In this document: positions 53,931 through 62,011 of the stretch, piece by piece
Numbering within the stretch: the stretch's first letter is position 1
Layout: every line of letters begins with the position of its first letter
NCBI GenBank assembly: GCA_016717345.1
Contig: JADKFR010000004.1
Location: 301,563-365,562, forward strand
Source of the DNA: Propionibacteriaceae bacterium
GTDB lineage: Bacteria; Actinomycetota; Actinomycetes; Propionibacteriales; Propionibacteriaceae
Length of the DNA stretch: 64,000 bases
Direction of reading: 5' to 3'
Position numbers and translations under genes: made by a program
The notes under the pieces: generated by a model
What the model saw: the letters and a program-made list of their open reading frames with translations, nothing else
Told to the model about the DNA's origin: nothing
The model's database searches: none

Positions 53931-55276
53931 ATGCCCCTGATCCGTCCCGTCCCGCTGCTGCCGGCCACTGAGGTGGGCGATGTCCACTTCATCGCCATCG
54001 GCGGTGCCGGGATGAGTGGCATCGCCACCGCGTACGCCGAACTCGGCGTGAGGGTCTCCGGCAGTGATCAGGCCGATTCGGCTGCCCTGCGGGAACTGCA
54101 GGCCCGGGGGATCGACGCCCGCGTCGGCCACGATCCGGCCAACCTCGGCACTGCCGCCACGGTCGTCATCTCGTCGGCCGTCCGAGAGACCAACGTGGAA
54201 CTGGCGGAAGCGCGCCGGCGAGGGCTACGGATCTGGCATCGCAGCGCCGGCCTCGCCGCGCTCATGGTCCACCGGACGGGCATCGCGGTGACGGGAACCC
54301 ACGGCAAGACCACCACTTCGGCGATGACGGCGGTGCTGCTGGCCGAAACCGGCGCCGACCCGAGCTACGTCATCGGCTCGCCGCTCACTTCCTCGGGGAC
54401 CAGCGCCCACCTGGGTGGTGGTGAGGCCTTCGTCGTCGAGGCGGACGAAAGCGATGGCTCCTTCCTGCAATACCCGGCACGCATCGTGGTCATCACCAAC
54501 ATTGAGGCCGACCACCTCGACAACTGGGGCACGGCCGAGGCCTACGCTGCCGGTTTCGCTGAGCTGACCAGGGCGGCCGGCGTCGAAGCCGTCGTGCTCA
54601 GTGCCGACGACCCCGGTACCAGAGTGTTGATCGACCCGCTCCGAGCCGCCGGCAAGCAGGTCGTCACGGTGGGTGAGTCGTGGGATGCCGACGTCCGGCT
54701 GGAGGGGCTCAGCTTCTCGGGCGCCCGGGCTCCGCGGCTGCCTACGCGGTCGGTCGGCTGCTGGGCATCGACGGCGCGCGGCTGCGACAGGCCGCCACTG
54801 CCTTCGACGGTACCGACCGGCGCTTCCAGCGGGTGGGCGAGGTCAACGGGGTCACCGTGATCGACGACTACGCGCACCACCCGACCGAGGTGGTCGCCAC
54901 CCTGACCGCCGCCCGGGTGCTGGCAGGAGCGGGACGGCTGGTGGCGTGTTTCCAACCACACCTGTTCACCAGGACCCGTGACTTCGCCGGTCAGTTCGCC
55001 AGGGCGCTGTCCCTCGCCGACGTCATCGTCGTGCTGGGCATCTACGCCGCCCGCGAGGACCCGATCCCGGGCGTGACCGGTCACCTGGTCATCGACGCTC
55101 TGGAAGGTATCTCCCAGCTCGAAACCATCCACTACGTGGAGGAGATGAGCGAGGCCCCCGGCCTGTTGGCCGGACTGGTCACCCCAGGCGACCTCGTCGT
55201 CACTCTGGGAGCCGGCGACGTCACCCGGGTCGGGCCCGCGCTGGTCGGCTTGTTGGCTGCGGAAGACCACCGGTGA
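53931..55276 (+). CDS. murC: UDP-MurNAc--L-alanine ligase, with about 30 codons missing near 54725
   Basis: The N-terminal two thirds are normal: FIAIGGAGMSGIATAYAELG, TGTHGKTTTSAMTAVLLAET, VVEADESDGSFLQYPARIVV. After DVRLEGLSFSG the frame changes, and the strand that normally continues to PGxHNVxNAL is absent; the other frame resumes at AAAYAVGRLLGIDGARLRQA and runs through VIDDYAHHPTEVVATLTAAR to 55276. Total length corresponds to about 448 codons against the usual 465-480. MurC is essential, so a deletion in this GC-rich spot is more likely an assembly fault than a real lesion. Confidence 0.88.
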
Positions 55277-55992
55277 GCCCACTGCCACTCGACGCGACCG
55301 GCCGCCTGGAGTCGCGTCGCCGGAAGGACCGTCGGCGCCTGGTACGGCGCGTGGCGGTGGCGGCGCTGGTGGGCCTCCTGGTGTCGGGGTTGGTGTGGCT
55401 GGCTGTCTTCTCCCAGGTCCTGGCCGTCACAGAGGTGGCCGTCAGCGGCACCAAAGTGACAACCGGGGCCCAGGTTCGCCAGGCCGCCCAGATCGCAACG
55501 GGCACCCCGTTGGTCCTCGTCGACGCCGCCGGTGCCGCCGATCGGGTGGCCGGGTTGCCGGCCGTGGCTTCGGTTTCGATTCGCCGCGAGTGGCCCGATC
55601 GGGTCGACGTCGCGGTCACCGAACGCAACCCTCGGCTTGCGATTCCCTCGGGGACGGGCTACCTCATCGCCGACGCGACGGGGGTGGTGTTCGACGCCGT
55701 GCTCAGCCCCCCGCGGGGATTGATCCAGGTCGAAGCGGATCCGGACGCCCAACAACTGCTGGTCGACGTCGGCACCGTCTATTCCTCGCTGGCGAGCGGG
55801 ACGGCGGCCAAGGTCTCCCGGATGGTCGCCGCCGGCAAGGACTCGATCAGCCTCCGGATGCAGGACGGTTCGCGGGTCTTCTGGGGCAGCGCCGAGCAGT
55901 CACCTCTGAAAGCGCAGGTTTTGGAGGCCTTGTTGCCGCAAGGCGGACGGTCCTTCGACGTCTCAGCCCCGTCCCACCCGACGAAGCGTTGA
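55273..55992 (+). CDS. ftsQ: Cell division protein FtsQ
   Basis: 239 residues. A basic cytoplasmic N-terminus, one membrane helix (residues about 28-50), then a POTRA domain (VLAVTEVAVSGTKVTTGAQV, GLPAVASVSIRREWPDRVDV) and the beta domain (TERNPRLAIPSGTGYLIADA). FtsQ docks FtsL and related subunits into the divisome. GTG 55273 overlaps the murC stop by four bases. A 171-nt gap to ftsZ follows. Confidence 0.93.
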   Translation: MSPLPLDATGRLESRRRKDRRRLVRRVAVAALVGLLVSGLVWLAVFSQVLAVTEVAVSGTKVTTGAQVRQAAQIATGTPLVLVDAAGAADRVAGLPAVASVSIRREWPDRVDVAVTERNPRLAIPSGTGYLIADATGVVFDAVLSPPRGLIQVEADPDAQQLLVDVGTVYSSLASGTAAKVSRMVAAGKDSISLRMQDGSRVFWGSAEQSPLKAQVLEALLPQGGRSFDVSAPSHPTKR

Positions 55993-56044
55993 TCCCGCAA
56001 CCCTGAACCAGTACTTGAGGTACGCGCCGTCCACCCCCCGCTTC

Positions 56045-56074
56045 TTGGACAAGGTCAAGGGCGTCTCATAACTT
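56045..56074 (+). promoter_or_regulatory. Candidate ftsZ promoter
   Basis: TTGGAC (56045-56050), an 18-bp spacer and TAACTT (56069-56074) lie in the 171-nt gap between ftsQ and ftsZ, about 90 nt before the ftsZ start. ftsZ has dedicated promoters in other Actinobacteria. Confidence 0.45.
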
Positions 56075-56163
56075 TGGACACGCCGAGATGGAGTCACCCT
56101 TCCCCGGGATTCGTCCTTGACCCAGCAGCGGCACCCGGCTTGGACGAGAAGGTGGAGAATCGC

Positions 56164-57291
56164 GTGGCAACTGCATCCCAGAACTACCTCGCCATCATCA
56201 AGGTGGTGGGTGTTGGTGGTGGCGGCGTCAACGCCGTGAATCGCATGATCGAGGGTGGGCTGCGAGGGGTCGAGTTCATCGCCATCAACACCGACGCGCA
56301 GGCGCTGCTCATGAGCGACGCGGACGTCAAGCTCGACATCGGCCGCGACCTCACCCGCGGTCTGGGTGCCGGCGCGGATCCCGCCAAGGGACGCCAAGCG
56401 GCCGACGACCACGCCGACGAGATCGAAGAGGTACTCAAGGGCGCCGACATGGTCTTCGTCACCGCTGGCGAGGGCGGCGGCACCGGCACCGGCGGTGCCC
56501 CGGTGGTGGCTCGGATCGCCCGCTCGCTGGGTGCCCTCACCATCGGTGTGGTCACCCGTCCCTTCAGTTTCGAGGGCAAGCGCCGTGCCACCCAGGCCGA
56601 GGACGGCATCGCCGCGCTGCGCGAAGAGGTCGACACCCTGATCGTCATCCCCAACGACAAGCTGCTGGAGATGACCGACCATCACGTCGCGATCCTGGAC
56701 GCCTTCCGCCAGGCCGACCAGGTGCTCATGCAGGGCGTTTCCGGCATCACCGACCTGATCACCACGCCCGGCCTGATCAACCTCGACTTCGCCGACGTCA
56801 AGGCGGTCATGTCGAATGCCGGCTCGGCTTTGATGGGGATCGGCTCGGCTCGCGGCGAGGACCGGGCGCGCGCGGCGGCCGAGATGGCCGTCTCCTCCCC
56901 GCTTCTGGAGGCCAGCATCGAGGGCGCCCACGGCGTCCTGCTGTCGATCGCCGGGGGATCCGACCTGGGCCTGTTCGAGGTCTCGGCGGCGGCCAACCTC
57001 ATCGAGACCGCTGCCCACGAGGACGCCAACATCATCTTCGGCACCGTGATCGACGACGCGCTGGGCGACGAGGTCCGGGTGACCGTCATCGCTGCCGGGT
57101 TCGATGGGGGCCAGCCGCCGCGGCGCAACCGTCCCGAGATCCGGCAGCGTCAGGAATCGGTGGCACCGATGGGCCGTCCCTCGCCGATGGCTCCCGCCGA
57201 GGTGCCCGCCACGCCCATCGTCCGACCGGCCGTGGTGACTCCCGTGTCCGACCCCGATGACGACTTGGACGTTCCCGACTTTCTGAAGTAG
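56164..57291 (+). CDS. ftsZ: Cell division GTPase FtsZ
   Basis: 375 residues, the tubulin-like ring protein. YLAIIKVVGVGGGGVNAVNR opens it; the GTP signature GGGTGTG lies at about residues 104-110 and the T7 loop reads GLINLDFADVKAVM. The C-terminal DDDLDVPDFLK is the conserved tail that binds SepF. GTG 56164 (VATASQNYLAIIK) is used, with AAGGTGGAG upstream; the open frame 30 codons upstream lies in the promoter region. Confidence 0.97.
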   Translation: MATASQNYLAIIKVVGVGGGGVNAVNRMIEGGLRGVEFIAINTDAQALLMSDADVKLDIGRDLTRGLGAGADPAKGRQAADDHADEIEEVLKGADMVFVTAGEGGGTGTGGAPVVARIARSLGALTIGVVTRPFSFEGKRRATQAEDGIAALREEVDTLIVIPNDKLLEMTDHHVAILDAFRQADQVLMQGVSGITDLITTPGLINLDFADVKAVMSNAGSALMGIGSARGEDRARAAAEMAVSSPLLEASIEGAHGVLLSIAGGSDLGLFEVSAAANLIETAAHEDANIIFGTVIDDALGDEVRVTVIAAGFDGGQPPRRNRPEIRQRQESVAPMGRPSPMAPAEVPATPIVRPAVVTPVSDPDDDLDVPDFLK

Positions 57292-57297
57292 GCCACG

Positions 57298-58005
57298 TTG
57301 TTCAGCTACCGCAACGACCCCGACGCCGACGGCGTCGGGGTCGCGTTCTGTGATGCCGTCGGTCCTGACGGCTCGGTGCTCGACCTGACCCTGTCCGACG
57401 GGCGGCGCAGCGGCGACTGGAAGCACGTCGAGGCCGCCCTCGGTGTTCAGGTGCGCTGCGCGCAGCAGGTTCATGGAGTGACGGTCCTGCGCGTGGGGAC
57501 GGATACCGACCAGCGCGCCTGCGGGGCGCAGGAGGCGGACGCGTTGGTGACCACCGCCCGCGGTCTGGGGGTGGCGGTCCGGGTGGCTGACTGCGTCCCG
57601 GTCCTGGTGGGCGATCCTGCCGCCGGGGTGGTCGCCGCAGCCCATGCCGGACGGGTGGGGCTGACCGCTGGCGTGCTCCAGGCGACTCTGGCTGCCATGC
57701 GTGAGTTGGGGGCGACCGCGGTGACAGCCTGGATCGGCCCGCACATCTGTGGGGCCTGCTACGAGGTTGAACCGGCCCTGCGAGACCAGGTCGCAGCTCA
57801 GCTCCCCGGAGCGGCGTCGACCACCGCGTGGGGGACCGCCTCGCTCGATCTTGGAGCCGGCGCCGCGCTGCTGTTGGAGGCGCTGGGCTGCCAGGTGCGC
57901 CGGCATGATCCGTGCACCCGGACCACCCCCAGCCTCCATTCCTACCGCCGGGATGCCCTGACAGCCGGACGTCAGGCCGGCGTCATCTGGCTTCCTGCGC
58001 GCTGA
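57298..58005 (+). CDS. pgeF: Peptidoglycan editing factor / laccase-domain protein (PgeF, YfiH type)
   Basis: 235 residues. The three metal ligands of the family are visible: His in QQVHGVTVL, Cys in VADCVPVLVG and His in AAHAGRVGL. IGPHICGACYEVEPALRDQV and the C-terminal HSYRRD are also typical. PgeF clears misincorporated Ser from UDP-MurNAc precursors; family members also act on purine nucleosides. It starts with TTG at 57298 (LFSYRND), a rare codon but the only start matching the family's MFSYR N-terminus. Six nt after ftsZ. Confidence 0.88.
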   Translation: MFSYRNDPDADGVGVAFCDAVGPDGSVLDLTLSDGRRSGDWKHVEAALGVQVRCAQQVHGVTVLRVGTDTDQRACGAQEADALVTTARGLGVAVRVADCVPVLVGDPAAGVVAAAHAGRVGLTAGVLQATLAAMRELGATAVTAWIGPHICGACYEVEPALRDQVAAQLPGAASTTAWGTASLDLGAGAALLLEALGCQVRRHDPCTRTTPSLHSYRRDALTAGRQAGVIWLPAR

Positions 58006-58093
58006 CCCAGCGTGTCGGCGTCCCGCCTCCGGCTCCGCCGCGCTGTCGCTTGTTAGGGTTTTCGAGGAGTCCGAGCAGTGAGAGGCGAACACA

Positions 58094-58561
58094 ATGGCTG
58101 ACCGCTTGAAGAAGGCTGCCGTCTGGCTTGGCTTGGCGACAGATCATGAGTACGCCGAAGCTGTGGCGGGGGCCGACGACGTCACTGAGGAAGTCCTGCA
58201 GCGGCCGTCCTCCGCCCCTGCGGCACACAGCGTGACGGAGTTGGAGAGCCGCCGACCGGTCGCTCCGCAGCCCCGGATGGCGGACATCAGCCGGATCATC
58301 ACGGTGCACCCGCGCACCTACAACGAGGCGCGCACCATTGGGGAGAGCTTCCGGGACGGCGTGCCGGTGATCATGAACCTGTCCGACATGGAGGACGTGG
58401 ACGCCAAGCGGCTCGTCGATTTCGCGGCCGGGCTGATCTTTGGCCTGCATGGCACTATTGAGCGCATCACCAGCAAGGTGTTCCTGCTCTCACCGCAGTA
58501 CGTGAATGTGGCCGCCGAGGACAAGGAACGCATCGCAGGTGGCTTCTTCAACCAGTCGTGA
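58094..58561 (+). CDS. sepF: Cell division protein SepF
   Basis: 155 residues. The membrane-targeting N-terminus is MADRLKKAAVWLGLATDHEY; a flexible linker leads to the SepF fold (ITVHPRTYNEARTIGESFRD, VIMNLSDMEDVDAKRLVDFA, GLIFGLHGTIERITSKVFLL). It anchors FtsZ to the membrane in bacteria without FtsA. A TAGGGT hexamer near 58056 suggests its own promoter; GAGAGG precedes the start. The yggS gene often found before sepF is absent. Confidence 0.95.
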   Translation: MADRLKKAAVWLGLATDHEYAEAVAGADDVTEEVLQRPSSAPAAHSVTELESRRPVAPQPRMADISRIITVHPRTYNEARTIGESFRDGVPVIMNLSDMEDVDAKRLVDFAAGLIFGLHGTIERITSKVFLLSPQYVNVAAEDKERIAGGFFNQS

Positions 58562-58576
58562 CAACCGGGAGGCCAG

Positions 58577-58864
58577 ATGAGCGCGGTCGGGGCGATTCTC
58601 GGGTTCGTGATCTGGCTCTACCTGATGATCCTGACGGTCAGGGCGGTGCTGTCCTTGGTGCCGTTGTTCGTCCGCCACTGGCAACCGCGCGGACTGCTGC
58701 TGGTGATCGCTGAATTCGTCTACACGGTGACGGATCCGCCGCTGCGCTTCCTGCGTCGCTTCATCAAACCCGTGCGCTTGGGGGGCACGCAGTGGGACTT
58801 CGGGTTCCTGGTGCTGTTCCTGGGCCTGTCGATGGCGATGAGGATCCTCCCGGCACTCTTCTGA
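58577..58864 (+). CDS. YggT-family membrane protein
   Basis: 95 residues, two hydrophobic segments (IWLYLMILTVRAVLSLV and FGFLVLFLGLSMAMRILP) around the conserved YTVTDPPLRFLRRFIKPV. The family sits between sepF and divIVA in Gram-positives and is linked to division or osmotic tolerance; exact role unknown. Start ATG 58577 with GGGAGG upstream. Confidence 0.92.
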   Translation: MSAVGAILGFVIWLYLMILTVRAVLSLVPLFVRHWQPRGLLLVIAEFVYTVTDPPLRFLRRFIKPVRLGGTQWDFGFLVLFLGLSMAMRILPALF

Positions 58865-58898
58865 GTCACCTCAACTCTGAACCCTCAACGCGTTGGTC

Positions 58899-58928
58899 TT
58901 GGACTAGTCAACGGCGCTGCACTAGCCT
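58899..58928 (+). promoter_or_regulatory. Candidate divIVA promoter
   Basis: TTGGAC (58899-58904), an 18-bp spacer and TAGCCT (58923-58928) lie 64 nt before the divIVA start. The -35 and spacing match the ftsZ candidate. Confidence 0.45.
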
Positions 58929-58991
58929 GATGGCCGGATCGGCGTTCCGGATTCCCCCGGTGGGTCGAAATCGATAATCATGAGGTGAACG

Positions 58992-59966
58992 ATGACCCTG
59001 ACCCTTGAGCAGGTTCGAAAGACCCGCTTTCATCTGGCTCGCCGCAACGGTTATGAGCCCGTCGACGTAGACAACTTCGTCGACCAGGTGGAGGCCACGC
59101 TGTCACAGCTTGGCGAGGAGAACGAAACCCTCAAGCAGCAGGTGGAGGCGCTCAGTTCCAGTGAGCCGTCCAGCATCTTCGTTCCTGGTGACTCCTCCGA
59201 GGCGGACTACCTCAAGGGTCAACTCGCCGCTCGTCAAGGCGAACTCGACGCAGCGCGGGGCGAACTGGACGGGCTGCGGGCCGACGTCGACAACAAGGCG
59301 CGGGAACTGGAGCGGTTGCAGACCGAACTCGGGGCCAAGCAGTCTGAGATCGATGCGGTTCGGGGCGAACTCGAGGCGCTCAGGACCCCGCAGTCGGCGG
59401 ACGACAATCCGAAGGCGCGGGTCGAGAACATTGTCGTGACCAGTTCGGCGGACGCGTCCCCGGCCGTCACCCGCCTCCTCCAGATGGCCACGGAGCAGGC
59501 CGAACGGCTCGTGGGGGAGTCCCAGGTCGAGGCGCAGCGAGTCGTTTCAGAGGCCCGCACCGAGGCCGAAGGCGTGATCGACTCCGCCAACCGCAAAGCC
59601 CACGAAACGCTCACCGATGCCAGGACGCGCGCGGACCGTGTGGAGTCCGAGGCACGGGTCAATGCCGAGCGGGTCACCGGCGAGGCTCAGGCGCGGGCTG
59701 ACGGCCTCAACGCCGAGGTTGAGCAGCGTCGCAACGAAATGTTCGGCGCGCTGGAGACTGAGCGGGATTCGTTGCGAGGCAGGGTTGAGCACCTGCGCAA
59801 CTTCGAGGGGACGTTCCGCAACAACCTCACCAACCACCTGCAGAATCAGATCAACGTCATCCGTGACTCCGTGCTGGAGCCGGGCGACGCTCCCGACATC
59901 CTCAACGAACCGGGCCCCGGCTCCGCCACGCCGCGGCTGGACGCACTCCTGGGCGAGCAGGGCTGA
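58992..59966 (+). CDS. divIVA: DivIVA / Wag31 polar scaffold protein
   Basis: 324 residues. The membrane-binding DivIVA domain is MTLTLEQVRKTRFHLARRNG and EPVDVDNFVDQVEATL; the rest is coiled coil in two blocks separated by a linker around residues 135-155. The second block has many short heptad repeats (EARTEAEGVIDSANRKAHET). In Actinobacteria this protein sits at cell poles and recruits wall synthesis. GAGGTG precedes ATG 58992. A strong terminator follows. Confidence 0.95.
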   Translation: MTLTLEQVRKTRFHLARRNGYEPVDVDNFVDQVEATLSQLGEENETLKQQVEALSSSEPSSIFVPGDSSEADYLKGQLAARQGELDAARGELDGLRADVDNKARELERLQTELGAKQSEIDAVRGELEALRTPQSADDNPKARVENIVVTSSADASPAVTRLLQMATEQAERLVGESQVEAQRVVSEARTEAEGVIDSANRKAHETLTDARTRADRVESEARVNAERVTGEAQARADGLNAEVEQRRNEMFGALETERDSLRGRVEHLRNFEGTFRNNLTNHLQNQINVIRDSVLEPGDAPDILNEPGPGSATPRLDALLGEQG

Positions 59967-59974
59967 AACCACCC

Positions 59975-60014
59975 CGAGACACCCCCCGGCACGGATGTGT
60001 CGGGGGGTGTCTCG
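59975..60014 (+). terminator. Strong hairpin terminator after divIVA
   Basis: CGAGACACCCCCCG pairs perfectly with CGGGGGGTGTCTCG over 14 bp around a 12-nt loop, starting 9 nt after the divIVA stop and followed by TTGTG. It closes the division cluster. Confidence 0.85.
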
Positions 60015-60071
60015 TTGTGCGTGACCAGGTGGTACTCTCCGTGCTCAGGCATCACGAAGGAGTCCGATTTC

Positions 60072-60515
60072 ATGACAACGTCCCGGCGCACGGCCCCCGA
60101 CGCGACGTCGTTGCCGAAAGCGGCCACCTTCCCCGTCGCGGAGGGCGAAGACCCCTGGACGGAGGACGAGGTCGAAGAGGTTCGTCAGGAATTGCTGGCT
60201 GACATCGCCCGGATGGAGCGCGCGATCGAGGTCGCCGAGGCAGGGCTGGCCGATCTGTTCGACGAAGGCACTGACGGTGCCGGGCGGGACCCCGCCGACG
60301 TGGGTTCGTCCAACTTCGAGCGGGACCAGGAGATGTCGCTGGCGCAGAACGCCCGAGACATGCACGAGCAGGCGCAGTTGGCCTACCGGATGTTCGAATC
60401 AGGTGAGTACGGACGCTGTGAGTCCTGTGGAAACCCCATCGGCAAGGACCGTCTCCAGGTCTTCCCGCGAGCGACCATGTGTGTGACCTGCAAGCAGCGG
60501 GAGGAGCGGCGATAA
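60072..60515 (+). CDS. DksA/TraR-type C4 zinc finger protein
   Basis: 147 residues. An acidic helical region (EDEVEEVRQELLADIARMER) leads into GTDGAGRDPADVGSSNFERD and the C-terminal zinc finger CESCGNPIGKDRLQVFPRAT followed by CVTCK. DksA-like proteins enter the RNA polymerase secondary channel; the actinobacterial branch is less studied. ATG 60072 has GAAGGAG upstream; TACTCT near 60032 may be its -10. Confidence 0.88.
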   Translation: MTTSRRTAPDATSLPKAATFPVAEGEDPWTEDEVEEVRQELLADIARMERAIEVAEAGLADLFDEGTDGAGRDPADVGSSNFERDQEMSLAQNARDMHEQAQLAYRMFESGEYGRCESCGNPIGKDRLQVFPRATMCVTCKQREERR

Positions 60516-60535
60516 CCGCCCAGGAGATCCCCGGG

Positions 60536-61063
60536 GTGACCCGGCTTCGCCTCATCGCTGCGGGGATCGGGCTGGTGGGAGTGATCGCCGACCAGGTCAC
60601 CAAGACCCTTGCGCTGAGCCACCTCGACCCGAGCCGGCCAATTCAATTGCTCGGCGGGCTGCTGACCCTGCAGCTCATCCGCAATCCCGGCGCTGCCTTC
60701 AGCATGGGTGAGAACTTCACCGTCGTGCTGTCACTGGTCGCCGTAGTCGCGGCGGTGGGCGTTGTCGGCTGGCTGCTACCCAAGGTGCGGCACCTCGGGT
60801 GGGCCGTGGCCACCGGGTGCCTGCTGGCAGGGATCCTTGGCAACCTGATCGACCGGCTTTTCCGTGAGCCCGGGCCCTTCCGCGGCCACGTGATCGACTT
60901 CCTGCAACTGCCGCATTTTGCGATCTTCAACGTGGCGGACATGTTCATCACAGCCGCCGCGGTGATCGTGCTCTGGCTGACCCTGGTGACCCAGGTGTCC
61001 GTCGACGGCACCAGCGTGAAGGACGCTCCGCCGACCCTGACGGGGGGCCGCGTTGATGAGTAG
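60536..61063 (+). CDS. lspA: Lipoprotein signal peptidase
   Basis: 175 residues, four membrane helices. IADQVTKTLALSHL, IRNPGAAFSM, GNLIDRLFREPGPFRGHVID and FAIFNVADMFITAAAV hold the two catalytic Asp residues (in the GNLIDR-VIDF region and FNVAD). It cleaves prolipoprotein signal peptides. GTG 60536 is used with AGGAGA upstream; the open frame reaches back into the zinc-finger gene. Overlaps rluD by 8 nt. Confidence 0.93.
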   Translation: MTRLRLIAAGIGLVGVIADQVTKTLALSHLDPSRPIQLLGGLLTLQLIRNPGAAFSMGENFTVVLSLVAVVAAVGVVGWLLPKVRHLGWAVATGCLLAGILGNLIDRLFREPGPFRGHVIDFLQLPHFAIFNVADMFITAAAVIVLWLTLVTQVSVDGTSVKDAPPTLTGGRVDE

Positions 61064-61970
61064 CGTCTGGCTGGTCCCTGATGGCTTGGACGGCGAGCGC
61101 GTCGATGCGGCGGCGGCGCGGATGACGGGTCTCAGCCGGAGTCGGATCGAGACCCTGATCGCGCAGGAGGGAGTGCGGGTCAACTCGACCGTGGTCACCA
61201 AGTCCGCCCGCCTGCGCGGAGGTGATCTGCTCGAGGTGGAGGTCACCACCGAGCCCCGGGTCGCGGTGACTCCCTCCGTCGTGGCGGGCATCGGGATCGT
61301 TCACGATGACGCCGACATCGTGGTGGTCGACAAGCCGGCCGGAGTCGCCGCACACCCCAGTCTCGGATGGGACGGGCCGTCGGTCGTCGAACACCTGGCC
61401 GCCGCCGGCTTCCGGATTTCCACATCCGGGGTCGCCGAACGCCAAGGCATCGTGCAGCGGCTGGACGTCGGCACGTCCGGGCTCATGGTGGTGGCCAAGA
61501 GCGAGCCGGCCTACACAGCCCTGAAGCGAGCGTTCAAGACCCGAAATGTCGAGAAGGTCTACCACACGCTCGTGCAGGGCCATCCCGACCCGTTTGAGGG
61601 AACCATCGAGGCCCCCATCGGACGCCACCCCGGGGCCGACTACAAGATGGCGGTGGTCGCCGGTGGGCGGCACAGCGTGACCCACTACGCGATGCTGGAA
61701 GCGTTCCGGTCGGTGACCCTCCTGGAGGTCCACCTCGAGACCGGACGGACCCACCAGATCCGCGTCCACATGCAGGCGATCCACCACCCCTGCGTGGGGG
61801 ACCCCACCTACGGCGGCGATCCCGTGCTGGCCGCCCGGCTGGGGCTTGATCGCCAATGGCTGCACGCCACGCGGCTGGGGTTCAGCCATCCCGGCACGGG
61901 GGAGTGGGTCGAGTTCTCCTCCCCGTACCCCGACGACCTCGCGAGGGCCTTACAGCTCGTCCACAGCTGA
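61056..61970 (+). CDS. rluD: RluA/RluD-family 23S rRNA pseudouridine synthase
   Basis: 304 residues. An N-terminal S4-like domain (LDGERVDAAAARMTGLSRSR, SRIETLIAQEGVRVNSTVVT) precedes the catalytic domain with Asp in IVQRLDVGTSGLMVVAKS and VHLETGRTHQIRVHMQAI. Converts uridines to pseudouridine in 23S rRNA; RluD assignment over RluA/C is by the S4 domain and the usual lspA-rluD pairing. ATG 61056 lies inside the end of lspA. Confidence 0.92.
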   Translation: MSSVWLVPDGLDGERVDAAAARMTGLSRSRIETLIAQEGVRVNSTVVTKSARLRGGDLLEVEVTTEPRVAVTPSVVAGIGIVHDDADIVVVDKPAGVAAHPSLGWDGPSVVEHLAAAGFRISTSGVAERQGIVQRLDVGTSGLMVVAKSEPAYTALKRAFKTRNVEKVYHTLVQGHPDPFEGTIEAPIGRHPGADYKMAVVAGGRHSVTHYAMLEAFRSVTLLEVHLETGRTHQIRVHMQAIHHPCVGDPTYGGDPVLAARLGLDRQWLHATRLGFSHPGTGEWVEFSSPYPDDLARALQLVHS

Positions 61971-61998
61971 CCACGCGAGGCAGGGGCCCCGCGTCCGA

Positions 61999-62004
61999 TA
62001 GGGT
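61999..62004 (+). promoter_or_regulatory. -10 element of pyk, leaderless arrangement
   Basis: TAGGGT followed by 7 nt and the pyk GTG at 62012; there is no ribosome binding site in the 41-nt gap after rluD. No good -35 was found. Confidence 0.45.
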
Positions 62005-62011
62005 TTGCGTC

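Noticed and set aside
55963..58092. 709-codon open frame on the minus strand opposite ftsZ and pgeF
   Set aside because: Shadow of high-GC coding DNA; ftsZ and pgeF on the plus strand have full family motifs.
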